Assembly (NCBI GenBank): GCA_021848345.1
Contig: JAJZUV010000003.1
Coordinates: 1 to 64,000, forward strand
Direction: 5' to 3'
Origin: Pseudomonadota bacterium
Lineage (GTDB): Bacteria > Pseudomonadota > Gammaproteobacteria > Burkholderiales > Burkholderiaceae_C
DNA length: 64,000 nucleotides
Each line of letters opens with the position of its first letter. The stretch's first letter is position 1. The position numbers and the translations under genes are program-made. Of this stretch, positions 38,898 to 48,400 are shown piece after piece. The notes below the pieces were generated by a model. That model saw nothing but the letters and a program-made list of their open reading frames with translations. It ran no database searches and was not told the DNA's origin.

Positions 38898-41012
38898 ATG
38901 CTGAACTCGATCCGCCGACTGTTCGGACAGGCTTCGCGCGACGACGCCCCGCGGGTGCAGGGTGCGCGCGCCGAGTCGGTGCCGACATCGCCCGCGGCGC
39001 TGGCGGCCGAATCCGCGGCCCGCAGCGCCGGAGCCGCCGAACTCGCGTCGCGCGGCAACCGCTGCGTGGCCCAGGGGCAGCTGCAGGAGGCGGTAGCCTG
39101 CTACGAGCAGGCTCTGGCGCTGGACCCGGCGCACGTGGTCGCCTGCTCCAACCTGGGCTTCGCGCTGCTGCGGCTCGGCCGGCTCGACGAGGCGCAGGCC
39201 TGGCTGGACAAGGCGCTGGCGCTGGATCCCTCGCGCGAGGAACCCTATCTGTTCCTGGGCCAGATCGCCGAGTCGCGCGGCGACACCGAAACGGCGATTC
39301 GCCGCCTGCGCGAGGCCTTGCGGCACAAACCCGACTTCGGCTTCGCATGGCAGGAACTGTGCCGGCTGCAGTTCCAGGCCGGCGACGCGGCGCAGGCGCT
39401 GCAGTCGGCGCGCAGCGGACTGCACGCGGCGCCGGACCTGCCGATGCTGCACTTCTACCTGGGCAATCTGTTGTTCGAGCAGTCGGACCACCGGGCCGCG
39501 GCGGCCGCCTTCCGGCGCGCGCTCGAGCTCGCGCCGGACTTCGCGCAGGCTCAGGTGAATCTGGGGCGGGCCCTGCACAGACTGCACGAATCCGAGGATG
39601 CGTTGAACGCCCTGGAGCGTGCCGTCGAGCTCGACCCCGAGTCGCATGAAGCGCACTTCCACCGCGGACTCGCATTGCAGGAGCTTGCGCGTTTCGACGA
39701 AGCGGCCGCGGCTTTCGAACAGTCGCTGCGCATCGCTCCGGACGACCTCGACACCTTGTACGCGCTGATCGAACTGGCCGCGCGCCGCCGCTGGTTCGAT
39801 CGCACGCAGGCCTTGCTGGAACGCACCCAGGCCCTGGATGGCCAAGCGGGCCGCCACTGGGTGGTGCGCGGCAATGTGCTCAAGGCGCAGGGGCGGCTGC
39901 AGGAAGCCGAACAGGCCTATCGCCATGCCCTGGTCGGGCAACCGGATTTCTATGACGCGCTGAACAACCTCGGGGCCCTGCTCATGCCGGATCGGCCGGA
40001 CGAGGCGGAGGCGGCCTATCGCGAGGCCATGCGCCTGGACCCCGGCAACGCGACGGCGCGCTGGAACCTCAGCCTGCTGCTGTTGCGCACGGGGCGCATG
40101 CAGGAGGCTTGGCCGCTGCACGAGGCCCGCTTCGATGTCTCGCTCCCGCAGCTCGTGACCCGCGCGCCGGACCTGAGGTTTCCGCCGTGGAAGGGCGAAC
40201 CCCTGGCCGGCAGGTCGATCATCGTGGTCGGCGAACAGGGGTTCGGCGACGAGGTCCAGCTGGCCCGCTACGTGCAATTGCTCAAGCAACGTGGCGCGGT
40301 CCGGGTATCGCTGCAATGCAAGATCGCATTGAAGCCCCTGCTCGTCACGACGACCGGCGTCGACGCGGTGTACGGTGGCGCGGAACGCTTTGAGACCCAC
40401 GACTACTGGGTCCTGGCCTTCAGCCTTCCGGGACTCCTCGGCACCACGCTGGAGACGATTCCCGCGCGACTTCCCTACCTGAGCGCCGATCCCGAGCGCG
40501 TGCGCGCCTGGGAGCCCCGCATCCCGGTGGCGAAGCGGCGCATCGGCCTGGTCTGGAAGGGCTCCGCCGGCCATGGCAACGATCTGAACCGCTCGCTGCC
40601 CGACCTGCAGGCCTTGGCACCCCTTTGGCCCGCCTGCGAGGACGCGGCCTTCGCGAGCCTGCAAAAGGGTCAGGGCGAGGACGAGGCGGCAAGGGCCGGT
40701 CCGCAACAGCCCATCGTCGACCTCGCGCCGGGAATCGCCGATTTCGCCGATACCGCGGCCATCCTCTCGCAACTCGACCTGCTGATCTGCGTGGACACTT
40801 CCACCGCGCACGTCGCAGGCGCGTTGGGCCGTCCCTGCTGGGTGTTGCTGCCCGCGGTGGGCTGCGACTGGCGCTGGCTGACCGCGCGCGAGGACTCTCC
40901 GTGGTACCCGGGCGTGATGCGCCTGTTCCGCCAGGCGCCGGGCGAGCCCTGGGGGGCCGTGGTCGAGCGGGTCGCCCAGGCGCTGCGCGCCTGGAAGCTC
41001 GCGCAGGCCTGA
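38898..41012 (+). CDS. TPR-repeat glycosyltransferase-like protein (paralogue)
   Basis: The 704-residue protein has a roughly 45-residue leader, about eleven TPR-type repeats (50-440) and the same GT-B-like C-terminal domain as the 31664-33706 gene: GRSIIVVGEQGFGDEVQLAR, RRIGLVWKGSAGHGND, and DLLICVDTSTAHVAGALGRP, both ending with a DWRWL...SPWYP segment. The ATG at 38898 follows an AGGGGGAG Shine-Dalgarno. The two paralogues flank the glycan locus on opposite strands. A role in protein glycosylation is inferred from the family layout, not shown. Confidence 0.85.
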   Translation: MLNSIRRLFGQASRDDAPRVQGARAESVPTSPAALAAESAARSAGAAELASRGNRCVAQGQLQEAVACYEQALALDPAHVVACSNLGFALLRLGRLDEAQAWLDKALALDPSREEPYLFLGQIAESRGDTETAIRRLREALRHKPDFGFAWQELCRLQFQAGDAAQALQSARSGLHAAPDLPMLHFYLGNLLFEQSDHRAAAAAFRRALELAPDFAQAQVNLGRALHRLHESEDALNALERAVELDPESHEAHFHRGLALQELARFDEAAAAFEQSLRIAPDDLDTLYALIELAARRRWFDRTQALLERTQALDGQAGRHWVVRGNVLKAQGRLQEAEQAYRHALVGQPDFYDALNNLGALLMPDRPDEAEAAYREAMRLDPGNATARWNLSLLLLRTGRMQEAWPLHEARFDVSLPQLVTRAPDLRFPPWKGEPLAGRSIIVVGEQGFGDEVQLARYVQLLKQRGAVRVSLQCKIALKPLLVTTTGVDAVYGGAERFETHDYWVLAFSLPGLLGTTLETIPARLPYLSADPERVRAWEPRIPVAKRRIGLVWKGSAGHGNDLNRSLPDLQALAPLWPACEDAAFASLQKGQGEDEAARAGPQQPIVDLAPGIADFADTAAILSQLDLLICVDTSTAHVAGALGRPCWVLLPAVGCDWRWLTAREDSPWYPGVMRLFRQAPGEPWGAVVERVAQALRAWKLAQA

Positions 41013-41033
41013 AGCGCCGAACCGGGGCCGGGT

Positions 41034-41471
41034 TCAGGCGCCCTGCACCTCGACCTGCACGTCCACGTTGTTGCGCGTGGCGTGCGAGTACGGGCAGACC
41101 TTCTCATGGGCCTCCATCGCGAGGGCCTGAAGTTCCTGCTGGGGCAGCGAGCGGTCCTCCACGTGCAGTTTCACCGCCAGCCCGAAGCCGCCCGCCGCGC
41201 GCGGGCCGATGGACACCGTGCAGGTCACGCTGGCGCCGGAGGCATTCTTCTTGTGCTGCTTGGCCACGAAGTCCAGCGCACCGCCGAAACAGGCTGCGTA
41301 GCCGGCCGCGAACAGGTCTTCCGGGGTCGTCGTGGCGGGCTTTCCCGGGCCGCCCATGGCCTTGGGCACCGACAGGTCGACGCTGACCTGTCCGTCCTGC
41401 GAACGGGTATGTCCGTTGCGTCCGCCGGTGGCGGTGGCGCTGGTGGTGTAGACGACCTGGATACTGTCCAT
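41034..41471 (-). CDS. Organic hydroperoxide resistance protein (Ohr/OsmC)
   Basis: Ohr reduces organic hydroperoxides via a thiol pair. The 145-residue protein opens MDSIQVVYTTSATATGGRNG and contains the two family cysteines, Cys61 in AAGYAACFGGALDF and Cys126 in EKVCPYSHATRNN. Length and motif positions fit Ohr rather than OsmC. No OhrR (MarR) gene adjoins it, and no clear operator was found upstream. It converges with the TPR-glycosyltransferase gene. Confidence 0.92.
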   Translation of the reverse strand: MDSIQVVYTTSATATGGRNGHTRSQDGQVSVDLSVPKAMGGPGKPATTTPEDLFAAGYAACFGGALDFVAKQHKKNASGASVTCTVSIGPRAAGGFGLAVKLHVEDRSLPQQELQALAMEAHEKVCPYSHATRNNVDVQVEVQGA

Positions 41472-41675
41472 GGCTGATCTCTCCGATGAGGGGGTGGAAC
41501 ACTCTCGCGTCGCCGCGTCCGCGCTCGCGCGGACACGGTCCGTGGAGCAGTCTAAGGCGCCGCCGCGCAACTTTCAGGACAGGTCCGCGGATCCCGGCCG
41601 GGCCGCGGGCCCTGGATGCCGCCGCGTACTGTGGATATCATCAGTCCCGCGGCACCGCGGCCGCGACCTCCACGC

Positions 41676-42848
41676 ATGGCCTCCGACTCCGTCCAGCTTC
41701 CGCCCCGGCGCATCGCGCATCTGGACATGGATGCCTTTTTCGCATCGGTGGAACTGCTGAGCTACCCCGAACTGCGCGGCCTGCCGGTGGTGGTGGGCGG
41801 GCGCCACCGCTGGCAACCCGAGCGCCTGGCCGACGGCTCCTGGCGTTTCGCGCGCCTGCGCGACTACGCCGGGCGCGGCGTGGTCACCACGTCCACCTAC
41901 GAGGCGCGCGCGCTGGGCGTGTTCTCGGCCATGGGCATGATGAAGGCCGCCCGCCTGGCCCCCGACGCGATCCTGCTGCCGGCGCGCTTCGAGGCTTACC
42001 GCGAGTATTCACGGCGCTTCAAGGCCGCGGTGGCGACGATCGCGCCGCACATCGAGGACCGTGGCATCGACGAGATCTACATCGACCTGAGCGGGCATGC
42101 CCAGGCCGACACCGAGGCGCTGGCCCGCGGCATCCAGGAGGCGGTGCGCGAGGCCACCGGGCTGAGCTGCTCCATCGGCGTGACGCCCAACAAGCTGTTG
42201 TCCAAGATCGCCTCCGAACTGCGCAAGCCCGGGGGCGTCACCGTGCTGCACATGCACGATCTGCCCGAGCGCATCTGGCCCCTGCCGGCGGCGAAGGTCA
42301 ACGGCATCGGGCCGAAGGCTGCCGAGCGCCTGCGCGCGCTGGGCATCGTGACCATCGGCGAGCTGGCCGCCGCCGCGCCCGAACGGCTGCAGGAGCATTT
42401 CGGACGCGGCTACGCGGCCTGGCTGCACGCGGTCGCGCACGGCCGCGACGATCGCCCGGTGCAGACCCACTCGGAGCCCAAGTCGGTCAGCCGCGAGACC
42501 ACCTTCGAGCGCGACCTGCATCCGCGCCGCGACCGCGACGAACTGTCGCGCCTGTTCACCGAACTGTGCCGGCAACTGGCCGAGGACCTGCGGCGCAAGG
42601 GCTGCGCGGCGCGCACCATCGGCATCAAGCTGCGCTTCGAGGACTTCCGCACGGTCACGCGCGACCTGTCCCTGCCCCATCCCGTGGCCGACGCGCGCGC
42701 CATCCGGGACGCCGCCGGCCAGTGCCTGCGCCGCGTCGATCTCGACCGCCGGCTGCGACTTCTGGGCGTGCGAGCGGCCGCGCTGCACGATGTGTCCGCG
42801 CTCGGGAGCGACCCGGCGGCGATGCAGCTCAACCTGCTCGAGCCCTGA
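41676..42848 (+). CDS. dinB: DNA polymerase IV (Y-family)
   Basis: The 390-residue protein has RRIAHLDMDAFFASVE (first catalytic acid), DEIYIDLSG (second acid pair), the helix-hairpin-helix NGIGPKAAERLRALGI and a little-finger domain, ending with a probable clamp-binding motif MQLNLLEP. It does error-prone translesion synthesis. The start is uncertain: ATG at 41676 lies 12 residues before the domain, while ATG at 41616 would add 20 residues; neither has a clear Shine-Dalgarno. It converges closely with the GAF-GGDEF gene. Confidence 0.92.
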   Translation: MASDSVQLPPRRIAHLDMDAFFASVELLSYPELRGLPVVVGGRHRWQPERLADGSWRFARLRDYAGRGVVTTSTYEARALGVFSAMGMMKAARLAPDAILLPARFEAYREYSRRFKAAVATIAPHIEDRGIDEIYIDLSGHAQADTEALARGIQEAVREATGLSCSIGVTPNKLLSKIASELRKPGGVTVLHMHDLPERIWPLPAAKVNGIGPKAAERLRALGIVTIGELAAAAPERLQEHFGRGYAAWLHAVAHGRDDRPVQTHSEPKSVSRETTFERDLHPRRDRDELSRLFTELCRQLAEDLRRKGCAARTIGIKLRFEDFRTVTRDLSLPHPVADARAIRDAAGQCLRRVDLDRRLRLLGVRAAALHDVSALGSDPAAMQLNLLEP

Positions 42849-42865
42849 CGCCGGCCCGTCGCCGC

Positions 42866-45142
42866 TCAGGACCCTCGCGACGAGGACACCACCTGCAAGG
42901 CCGGCGCGGCGCGCGGCGCGGCGCCTTCCAGTCGCGCGCCGGCCGCCGGCGCGAGCTGCCACCAGCGCGCACGGTCGCGTTTGTGCAGCTTGGCCTGGTA
43001 CATCGCCGCGTCCGCCTGGCGCACCAGACCCTCCGGGTCCTGGGCGTCCAGCGGAAACAGGGCCAGGCCCATGGACATGCCCACGCTCGCCCTGCAACCC
43101 GGCGCCAGCTCGAAGGGCTGATCCACGGCCGCGTGCAGGCGGCGCAGCACGTCGCCCAACTGCTCCAGCACGTGGGCCGCGTCGATCTGTTCGATGACCA
43201 CGACGAACTCGTCGCCACCCAGCCGCACCAGCACGTCGAACTTGCGGATCGCGCCACGCAGACGCTGCGCGATCTCCCGCAGCAGCAGGTCGCCCACGTC
43301 GTGGCCCCAGGTGTCGTTGACCGGTTTGAAATCGTCCAGGTCGAGCATGCCCACGGCCAGCACGCTGCCGTCGCGCCGCGCCGCGGCCAGGGCCTGCGGC
43401 AGGTACTGGGTGAGCGCGAAGCGATTGGGCAGGCCGGTCAGCAGGTCGTGGCGCGCGCGATGCGACTCCTCCAGTTGCAGGTCGTTGAGCCGCCGCTTGA
43501 TGTCCAGCTCGTCCAGGCCGTGGCCGAGCAGCTCGGCCAGGCGCTGGCACAACTCGGTGGTCGCCTCGTCGAAGGCATCGCGTTGCGGCGACACGAACAC
43601 CAGCACGGCCCAGATGGAAGCGCCGCGGAACACCGGCGCGGCCAGCGCCGAACGCCAGTCGTAGCGGGTCATCGACTCCCGCCACGGCGCCATGCGGGCA
43701 TCCCCCAGCAGGTCGTTGCAGCAGGCGTTGCGATGGCTGTCCCAGACCCGCAGCACCAGCGGGGAACGGTCGACGTCGTGCAGACTGATGTGCAGCGCGT
43801 CGAGCTGATCCGCCCCGCTGCCCGCGCGCGCGATCACCTCGACGCGCCCGGCATCGTCCGGGCGCGCCATCCACGCCGCATGGAACTGCGTGCCCTCGGT
43901 GAGGGTCTGGCAGGTGCGCAGCAGCATGTCGGGAACGCTGCGCGCCTGCAGCAGCACGTCGCCTTCGCGCATGAGCGCGCGATACAGGCGCTGCAGCTGC
44001 TGCATGCGCCGACGCTGCTCCAGCGCCTGCATCGCGCGCTGCACCGCCAGGCCCACGTTGAGCAGCACGTCCAGCGTGGCGGGATCGAAGGCCCCGGGCT
44101 CGTCCAGGCACAGCACCAGTACCGAGCCCGGCGCGGCCTGCTCGGCTTCGGTGTCGCGCAACGGCAGCGCGGCCACCGATCCGCAGGCCGGCTCGCCGGA
44201 GAAACAGGCCGTCGCCTCGTCCCAGGCACGCAGCGCCTGGGCATGCCCCGGCAGATCCCCCGGGTCCGCGCGCGCCGTGAAGCGCGCCAGCACCTCCAGT
44301 TCGCCGCCGGCCTCGGCGGCGCGCCCGATCCAGGCGTGGCTCAGGCCGCCGCGCTGCACGGCCACCCGACATGCCGACTGGCGGAACTGATCCAGGTCCT
44401 GCGCCTGCGCACCGAGCTGGCCCAGTTCCACCAGCAGCGCGTTCAGGCGCGCCATGCGATGCGCGCGCAGCGCCTGCTGCTCGCGCAGTTGCATGGCCCG
44501 GCCCGCCTGCGCGCGCCACGCCAGGCCGCGCGCGTGACGCTGCTGCGCCGCGCGCACCGTCAGCACCACGAACAGCAGGTAGGCCGCGCCCAGCAGGGCC
44601 GCCGGATGCACGGCCGGGCTGCTGCCCAGGCTCAGCCAGACCACCAGCGGCAGCAAGGCGCCGGCCGCGAAGCCCAGCGCGGCGAAGGCATCGAAGGCCA
44701 GCGCGAACGCGATCCCTCCGGCCACGCAGGCGACGACGAAGGCAGCCAGGCCGGCCGCCAGACCCTGACGCGGGGCCAGCCACCAAGGCATCAGTCCCCA
44801 CAGCAGGCCGTTGACGGTACCGCCGACGCACAACACGCGGTGCGTGAGCCGGCGCGCGCCGTCCGCTCCATGTGGATGCCGGCCGCGCCCGAGGTGAAGC
44901 GACGCGCGCCGGTGCAGCAGCAAGGCAGGCGATTGCGAGCCCAGCACCAGCAGTACCCAGGCCGTCACAGCCAGCTGGCCCGCGTACGGAATGAACAACC
45001 ACGCGCAGGCGGCGCAGGCAACCGCCTGCGCCAGCGCGACCAGGCCCAGCGAGTCCAGCAACTGAAACGGTTGCTCCGTGCCGGGCGGCAAGCCGCGCGA
45101 TGCCGACCCCGCCGCAGCCCGCGATGAAGGCTCCTGCTGCAC
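42866..45142 (-). CDS. Membrane-bound GAF-GAF-GGDEF diguanylate cyclase
   Basis: The 758-residue protein has about six N-terminal membrane segments (residues ~28-190), two GAF-like domains (~225-560) and a GGDEF domain with an intact GGDEF motif (642-646) preceded by DLLTGLPNR. It should make c-di-GMP. No EAL domain is present. The GTG start at 45142 is set by an AAGGA Shine-Dalgarno. The GGDEF domain and its end (ARWWQL) closely match those of the divergent neighbour at 45435, so the two are likely to have arisen by duplication. Signal sensed: unknown. Confidence 0.88.
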   Translation of the reverse strand: MQQEPSSRAAAGSASRGLPPGTEQPFQLLDSLGLVALAQAVACAACAWLFIPYAGQLAVTAWVLLVLGSQSPALLLHRRASLHLGRGRHPHGADGARRLTHRVLCVGGTVNGLLWGLMPWWLAPRQGLAAGLAAFVVACVAGGIAFALAFDAFAALGFAAGALLPLVVWLSLGSSPAVHPAALLGAAYLLFVVLTVRAAQQRHARGLAWRAQAGRAMQLREQQALRAHRMARLNALLVELGQLGAQAQDLDQFRQSACRVAVQRGGLSHAWIGRAAEAGGELEVLARFTARADPGDLPGHAQALRAWDEATACFSGEPACGSVAALPLRDTEAEQAAPGSVLVLCLDEPGAFDPATLDVLLNVGLAVQRAMQALEQRRRMQQLQRLYRALMREGDVLLQARSVPDMLLRTCQTLTEGTQFHAAWMARPDDAGRVEVIARAGSGADQLDALHISLHDVDRSPLVLRVWDSHRNACCNDLLGDARMAPWRESMTRYDWRSALAAPVFRGASIWAVLVFVSPQRDAFDEATTELCQRLAELLGHGLDELDIKRRLNDLQLEESHRARHDLLTGLPNRFALTQYLPQALAAARRDGSVLAVGMLDLDDFKPVNDTWGHDVGDLLLREIAQRLRGAIRKFDVLVRLGGDEFVVVIEQIDAAHVLEQLGDVLRRLHAAVDQPFELAPGCRASVGMSMGLALFPLDAQDPEGLVRQADAAMYQAKLHKRDRARWWQLAPAAGARLEGAAPRAAPALQVVSSSRGS

Positions 45143-45292
45143 CTTGTTCCTTGTTCTCGTTCGTTCGTGTCGATGCCCCGGCCGCGATGCGCGGCGACCG
45201 CGCCGCGGCACAACGGCGTGGATGCCATTTTGCGTCCTCGGCGCGGCGATGGCATCCGGCCCCGCCCCACAAACGCAATATGGAGGCGGTTT

Positions 45293-45308
45293 CGTGACAT
45301 TGTTCACG
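45293..45308. promoter_or_regulatory. CRP-like palindrome in the divergent c-di-GMP promoter region
   Basis: CGTGACATTGTTCACG has perfect CGTGA / TCACG arms around six bases, matching the core of the CRP consensus (TGTGA-N6-TCACA) at GTGA/TCAC. It lies between the two divergent c-di-GMP genes, 151 bases from one start and 127 from the other. The binding protein is not known. Confidence 0.5.
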
Positions 45309-45434
45309 CCTGCGTGGCGGCGATGCATCCGACAATGGGCTGCCCTTCGCGCGCGGACCGTCTCCCTGGGTAGGTGTCGCGCGTACTCGAGCCGGGAGAT
45401 CCCGGCCCGCGCACCCGCACGGATTCCGCCCGTC

Positions 45435-48400
45435 ATGAAAACCCACACCCCCCAGCAGGCCCCGCCGGGCGCGAGCCCCCGGGAGCACGGCGCGCCCGCG
45501 TCCGCCGGCGGGGTGCGCGCCGCCGCCGATGCGCTCCGGGATGCGGCGGACGAAGCGGCATCTCCGGAGGACGAAAGCGCCCGCCTCGACCAGGCGGCCT
45601 CGCTGGCCGCGCGGGCGCTGAATCTCCAGGCCGTCCTGTTGCGCCTGCGCGACGACGAGGAATGGCTGCAGGGACTGCACGACGGCGGCGACACCCGCGC
45701 CTGCGCGGCCCTGCTGCGCGCCGCGAGCGGCCGGCACGCGCGATCCATCGAGGCCGTCGAGGCCACCGGCGCCGCCGACGCGCGGCTCGCGCCGGTGACA
45801 GCGCCCGGTTGCGCGGCGGGGGACCTCGGCCTGTGCGAGCGCGAGGCCCTGCATGACCCAGGGGGCCGTGAGCTGGCCGTGGTGTGGGTCGGCGACGTCG
45901 CCGCGCGGGATCTGCGCGAGCACGAGCGCGAGTTGTTGCGCGGCATCGCGCGGCAGGCCTTCGAATGGCTGGCGGCCCGGCGCGCCGCGCAGCGTCTTGC
46001 GCGCGACAGGCGCCACCTGCAGCGTCGCGCAGACTTCACCGCCGTGCTGGCACGTTCCAACCAGCTGATCGCGCAGGCCCCGGACGAGCAGACCATGCTG
46101 CAAGGCATCTGCGACATGACGGTGTCCGACGGTGGACTGCGCCTGGCCTGGGTGGGCTGCCCCGACGCTCGGGGGCAGCTGGACTACCTGGCCAGCGCCG
46201 GCGAACGGGACTATCTGGACGGACTGGTCCTCTCGGTGCACCCCGACCGGGTCGAGGGCTGCGGCGCGGCGGGCCATGCGTGGCGCGAGCAGCGCGCGTA
46301 CTTCCTCGCTTCCTTCGCGCGCTCGCCGATGCTGGAACCCTGGCGCGAGCGCGCCGCGCGCTGCGGCATGCGGGCCACCGCCACGCTGCCCATCCGGCGC
46401 GCCGGGAGCATGTGGGGCGTGTTCACGGCCATGCACAGCGACGAGGATGCCTTCGACGAGCAGTTGCAGACCCTGCTCACCGAACTGGCGCACAACATCT
46501 CCCGCGGACTGGACAGGCTCGACGCCGCGCGTCGCGAGCGCGAACTCACCGGGCTGCAGCAGGCGCTGCTGGATCACACGCTGGCCGGCATCGTGGTGGT
46601 GCGCGACCGTTACATCGTCAGCGCCAACCGACGCTTCGCGCTGATGCTGGGCCACGATGACCCGACCCAGCTGGTCGGACGTTCCACGCGCATGGTCTAC
46701 GCCTCGCAGGCCGAGTACCTGCGGGTGGGCAACATCTACCCGCGCCTGCGCCAGCTCGGCAGCGCGCTGGCCATGGACGTGCGCGTGCAGCGCCGCGACG
46801 GCGCGGAACTGCTGTGCGACGTGTCGGTGGGCCTGACCCGCGACGACCAGGACACGTCCGTGTGGACCTTCCAGGACGTCACCGAACGCGCGCGCCTGCA
46901 GCAGCGACTGCGCCATGAGGCGCTGCACGACCTGCTGACCGACCAGCCCAACCGGCGCGCCCTCGAACAATACCTGCCACAGGCCCTGGCGCGCGCGCGA
47001 CGCAACGGCCGGGCGGTCGCGGTGGGAATGCTCGACCTGGACGATTTCAAGCCGGTCAACGACAGCTTCGGCCATGACGCCGGCGACCGCCTGCTGCAGG
47101 AAGTCGCGCAGCGCCTGCGCTCGCTGCTGCGCGAATGCGATTTCCTGGCGCGCCTGGGTGGGGACGAATTCGTCGTCGTGGTCGAGGAACTCGAGGCGCG
47201 CCATCTGGCGCGCCAGCTCAGCCGGCTGCTGCGGCGCCTGCACGGCGCGGTGGAACGCCCCTTCGCGCTCGGGCCCTCGGTGCAGGCCAGCGTGGGCATG
47301 ACCATGGGCCTGGCCGCCTTCCCCGCCGACGGCGCCGACAGCGACACCCTGCTGCGCCAGGCCGACGCCGCGCTCTACCAGGTCAAGGCGCGCAAGCAGC
47401 AGCGCAGGCGCTGGTGGCAGCTCGGCGTGCGTCAGGCGGCCGAGCCGGGCCAGGACCCCGCCTTCGACCCCTACGGCCCCGAGGCCGTGCAGTTGCTGGG
47501 GCAGGTGCGCAACCTGCTGAGCGAGGCCACCGAGCGCTTCGCGCAGGCCTTCTACGACGATGTTCGGCAGGACCCGCGGACCCGCGCCATCGTCTCCTCG
47601 CTGCAAGGCGACGAACTGCAGGCGCTGCGCGCACGCCGCGCGGAGCACCTGCGCTTCGTGCTGGACGCCGCGACCACGCGCGAGGAGGTGCTGCGCCAGG
47701 CCCGACGCCTGGGCGAGGTGCATGCGCTGGTGGGGGTCGGCGCCGAGCACATGATCCGCCCGCAGGGGCTGTACCGGCGCCTGGCCGGCGAAGCGCTGGG
47801 CGGCTCGACACTGACCGCGCGCGCACGCTTTCAACTGTTGCGCCTGATCGAGGAACGCCTGGAGGACGACCTGCAGGCGCAGATGGGCGCGCTGGCCGAT
47901 GTCGGATCGAGCTATTTCTCCGCGCTCACCCCCGACGCGCTGCCGGCGCGCGCGCTGTGGCGCGACGCGGTGCACGAGCTCATCGCCCCCATCGGCCGGC
48001 TGCCGGGGCTGCTGGCCTGCCACGTCATGCGCCCGGATACCCAGGGCGTGTTCCAGCGCGAGGCCGCCAGCGGTCCGCGCTCCGCGGACATCATCGAGTG
48101 GCTGGGCCAGGCCCGCTTCCAGGCCTGCCTGGAAAACGCCGGCGCCGACGACAGCGGGCTGCTCGTGCAGGCCTGGCACGCCGCGCGCATCCAGCACTGC
48201 GACTCCTACGCCAGCGACCCCAGGGTGCGCCATTGGAGCGCCATGGCCGCGGAGCTCGGCGTGCGCAGCGCGCTGGCCGTTCCGGTTCCCGGGGAACAGG
48301 GACAGCCGGTGTTCGTGCTCGGCCTGTTCGGCGCCTGGCCGAACCAGTTCTCCAGCCCCGGCATGCAACAGTTCGCCAGATCGCTGCAACAGCACGCGGC

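Noticed and set aside
31664-41012. Horizontally acquired island for the glycan locus
   Set aside because: Base composition and codon use look like the rest of the window and no mobile-element borders were found, so transfer is not supported by eye.
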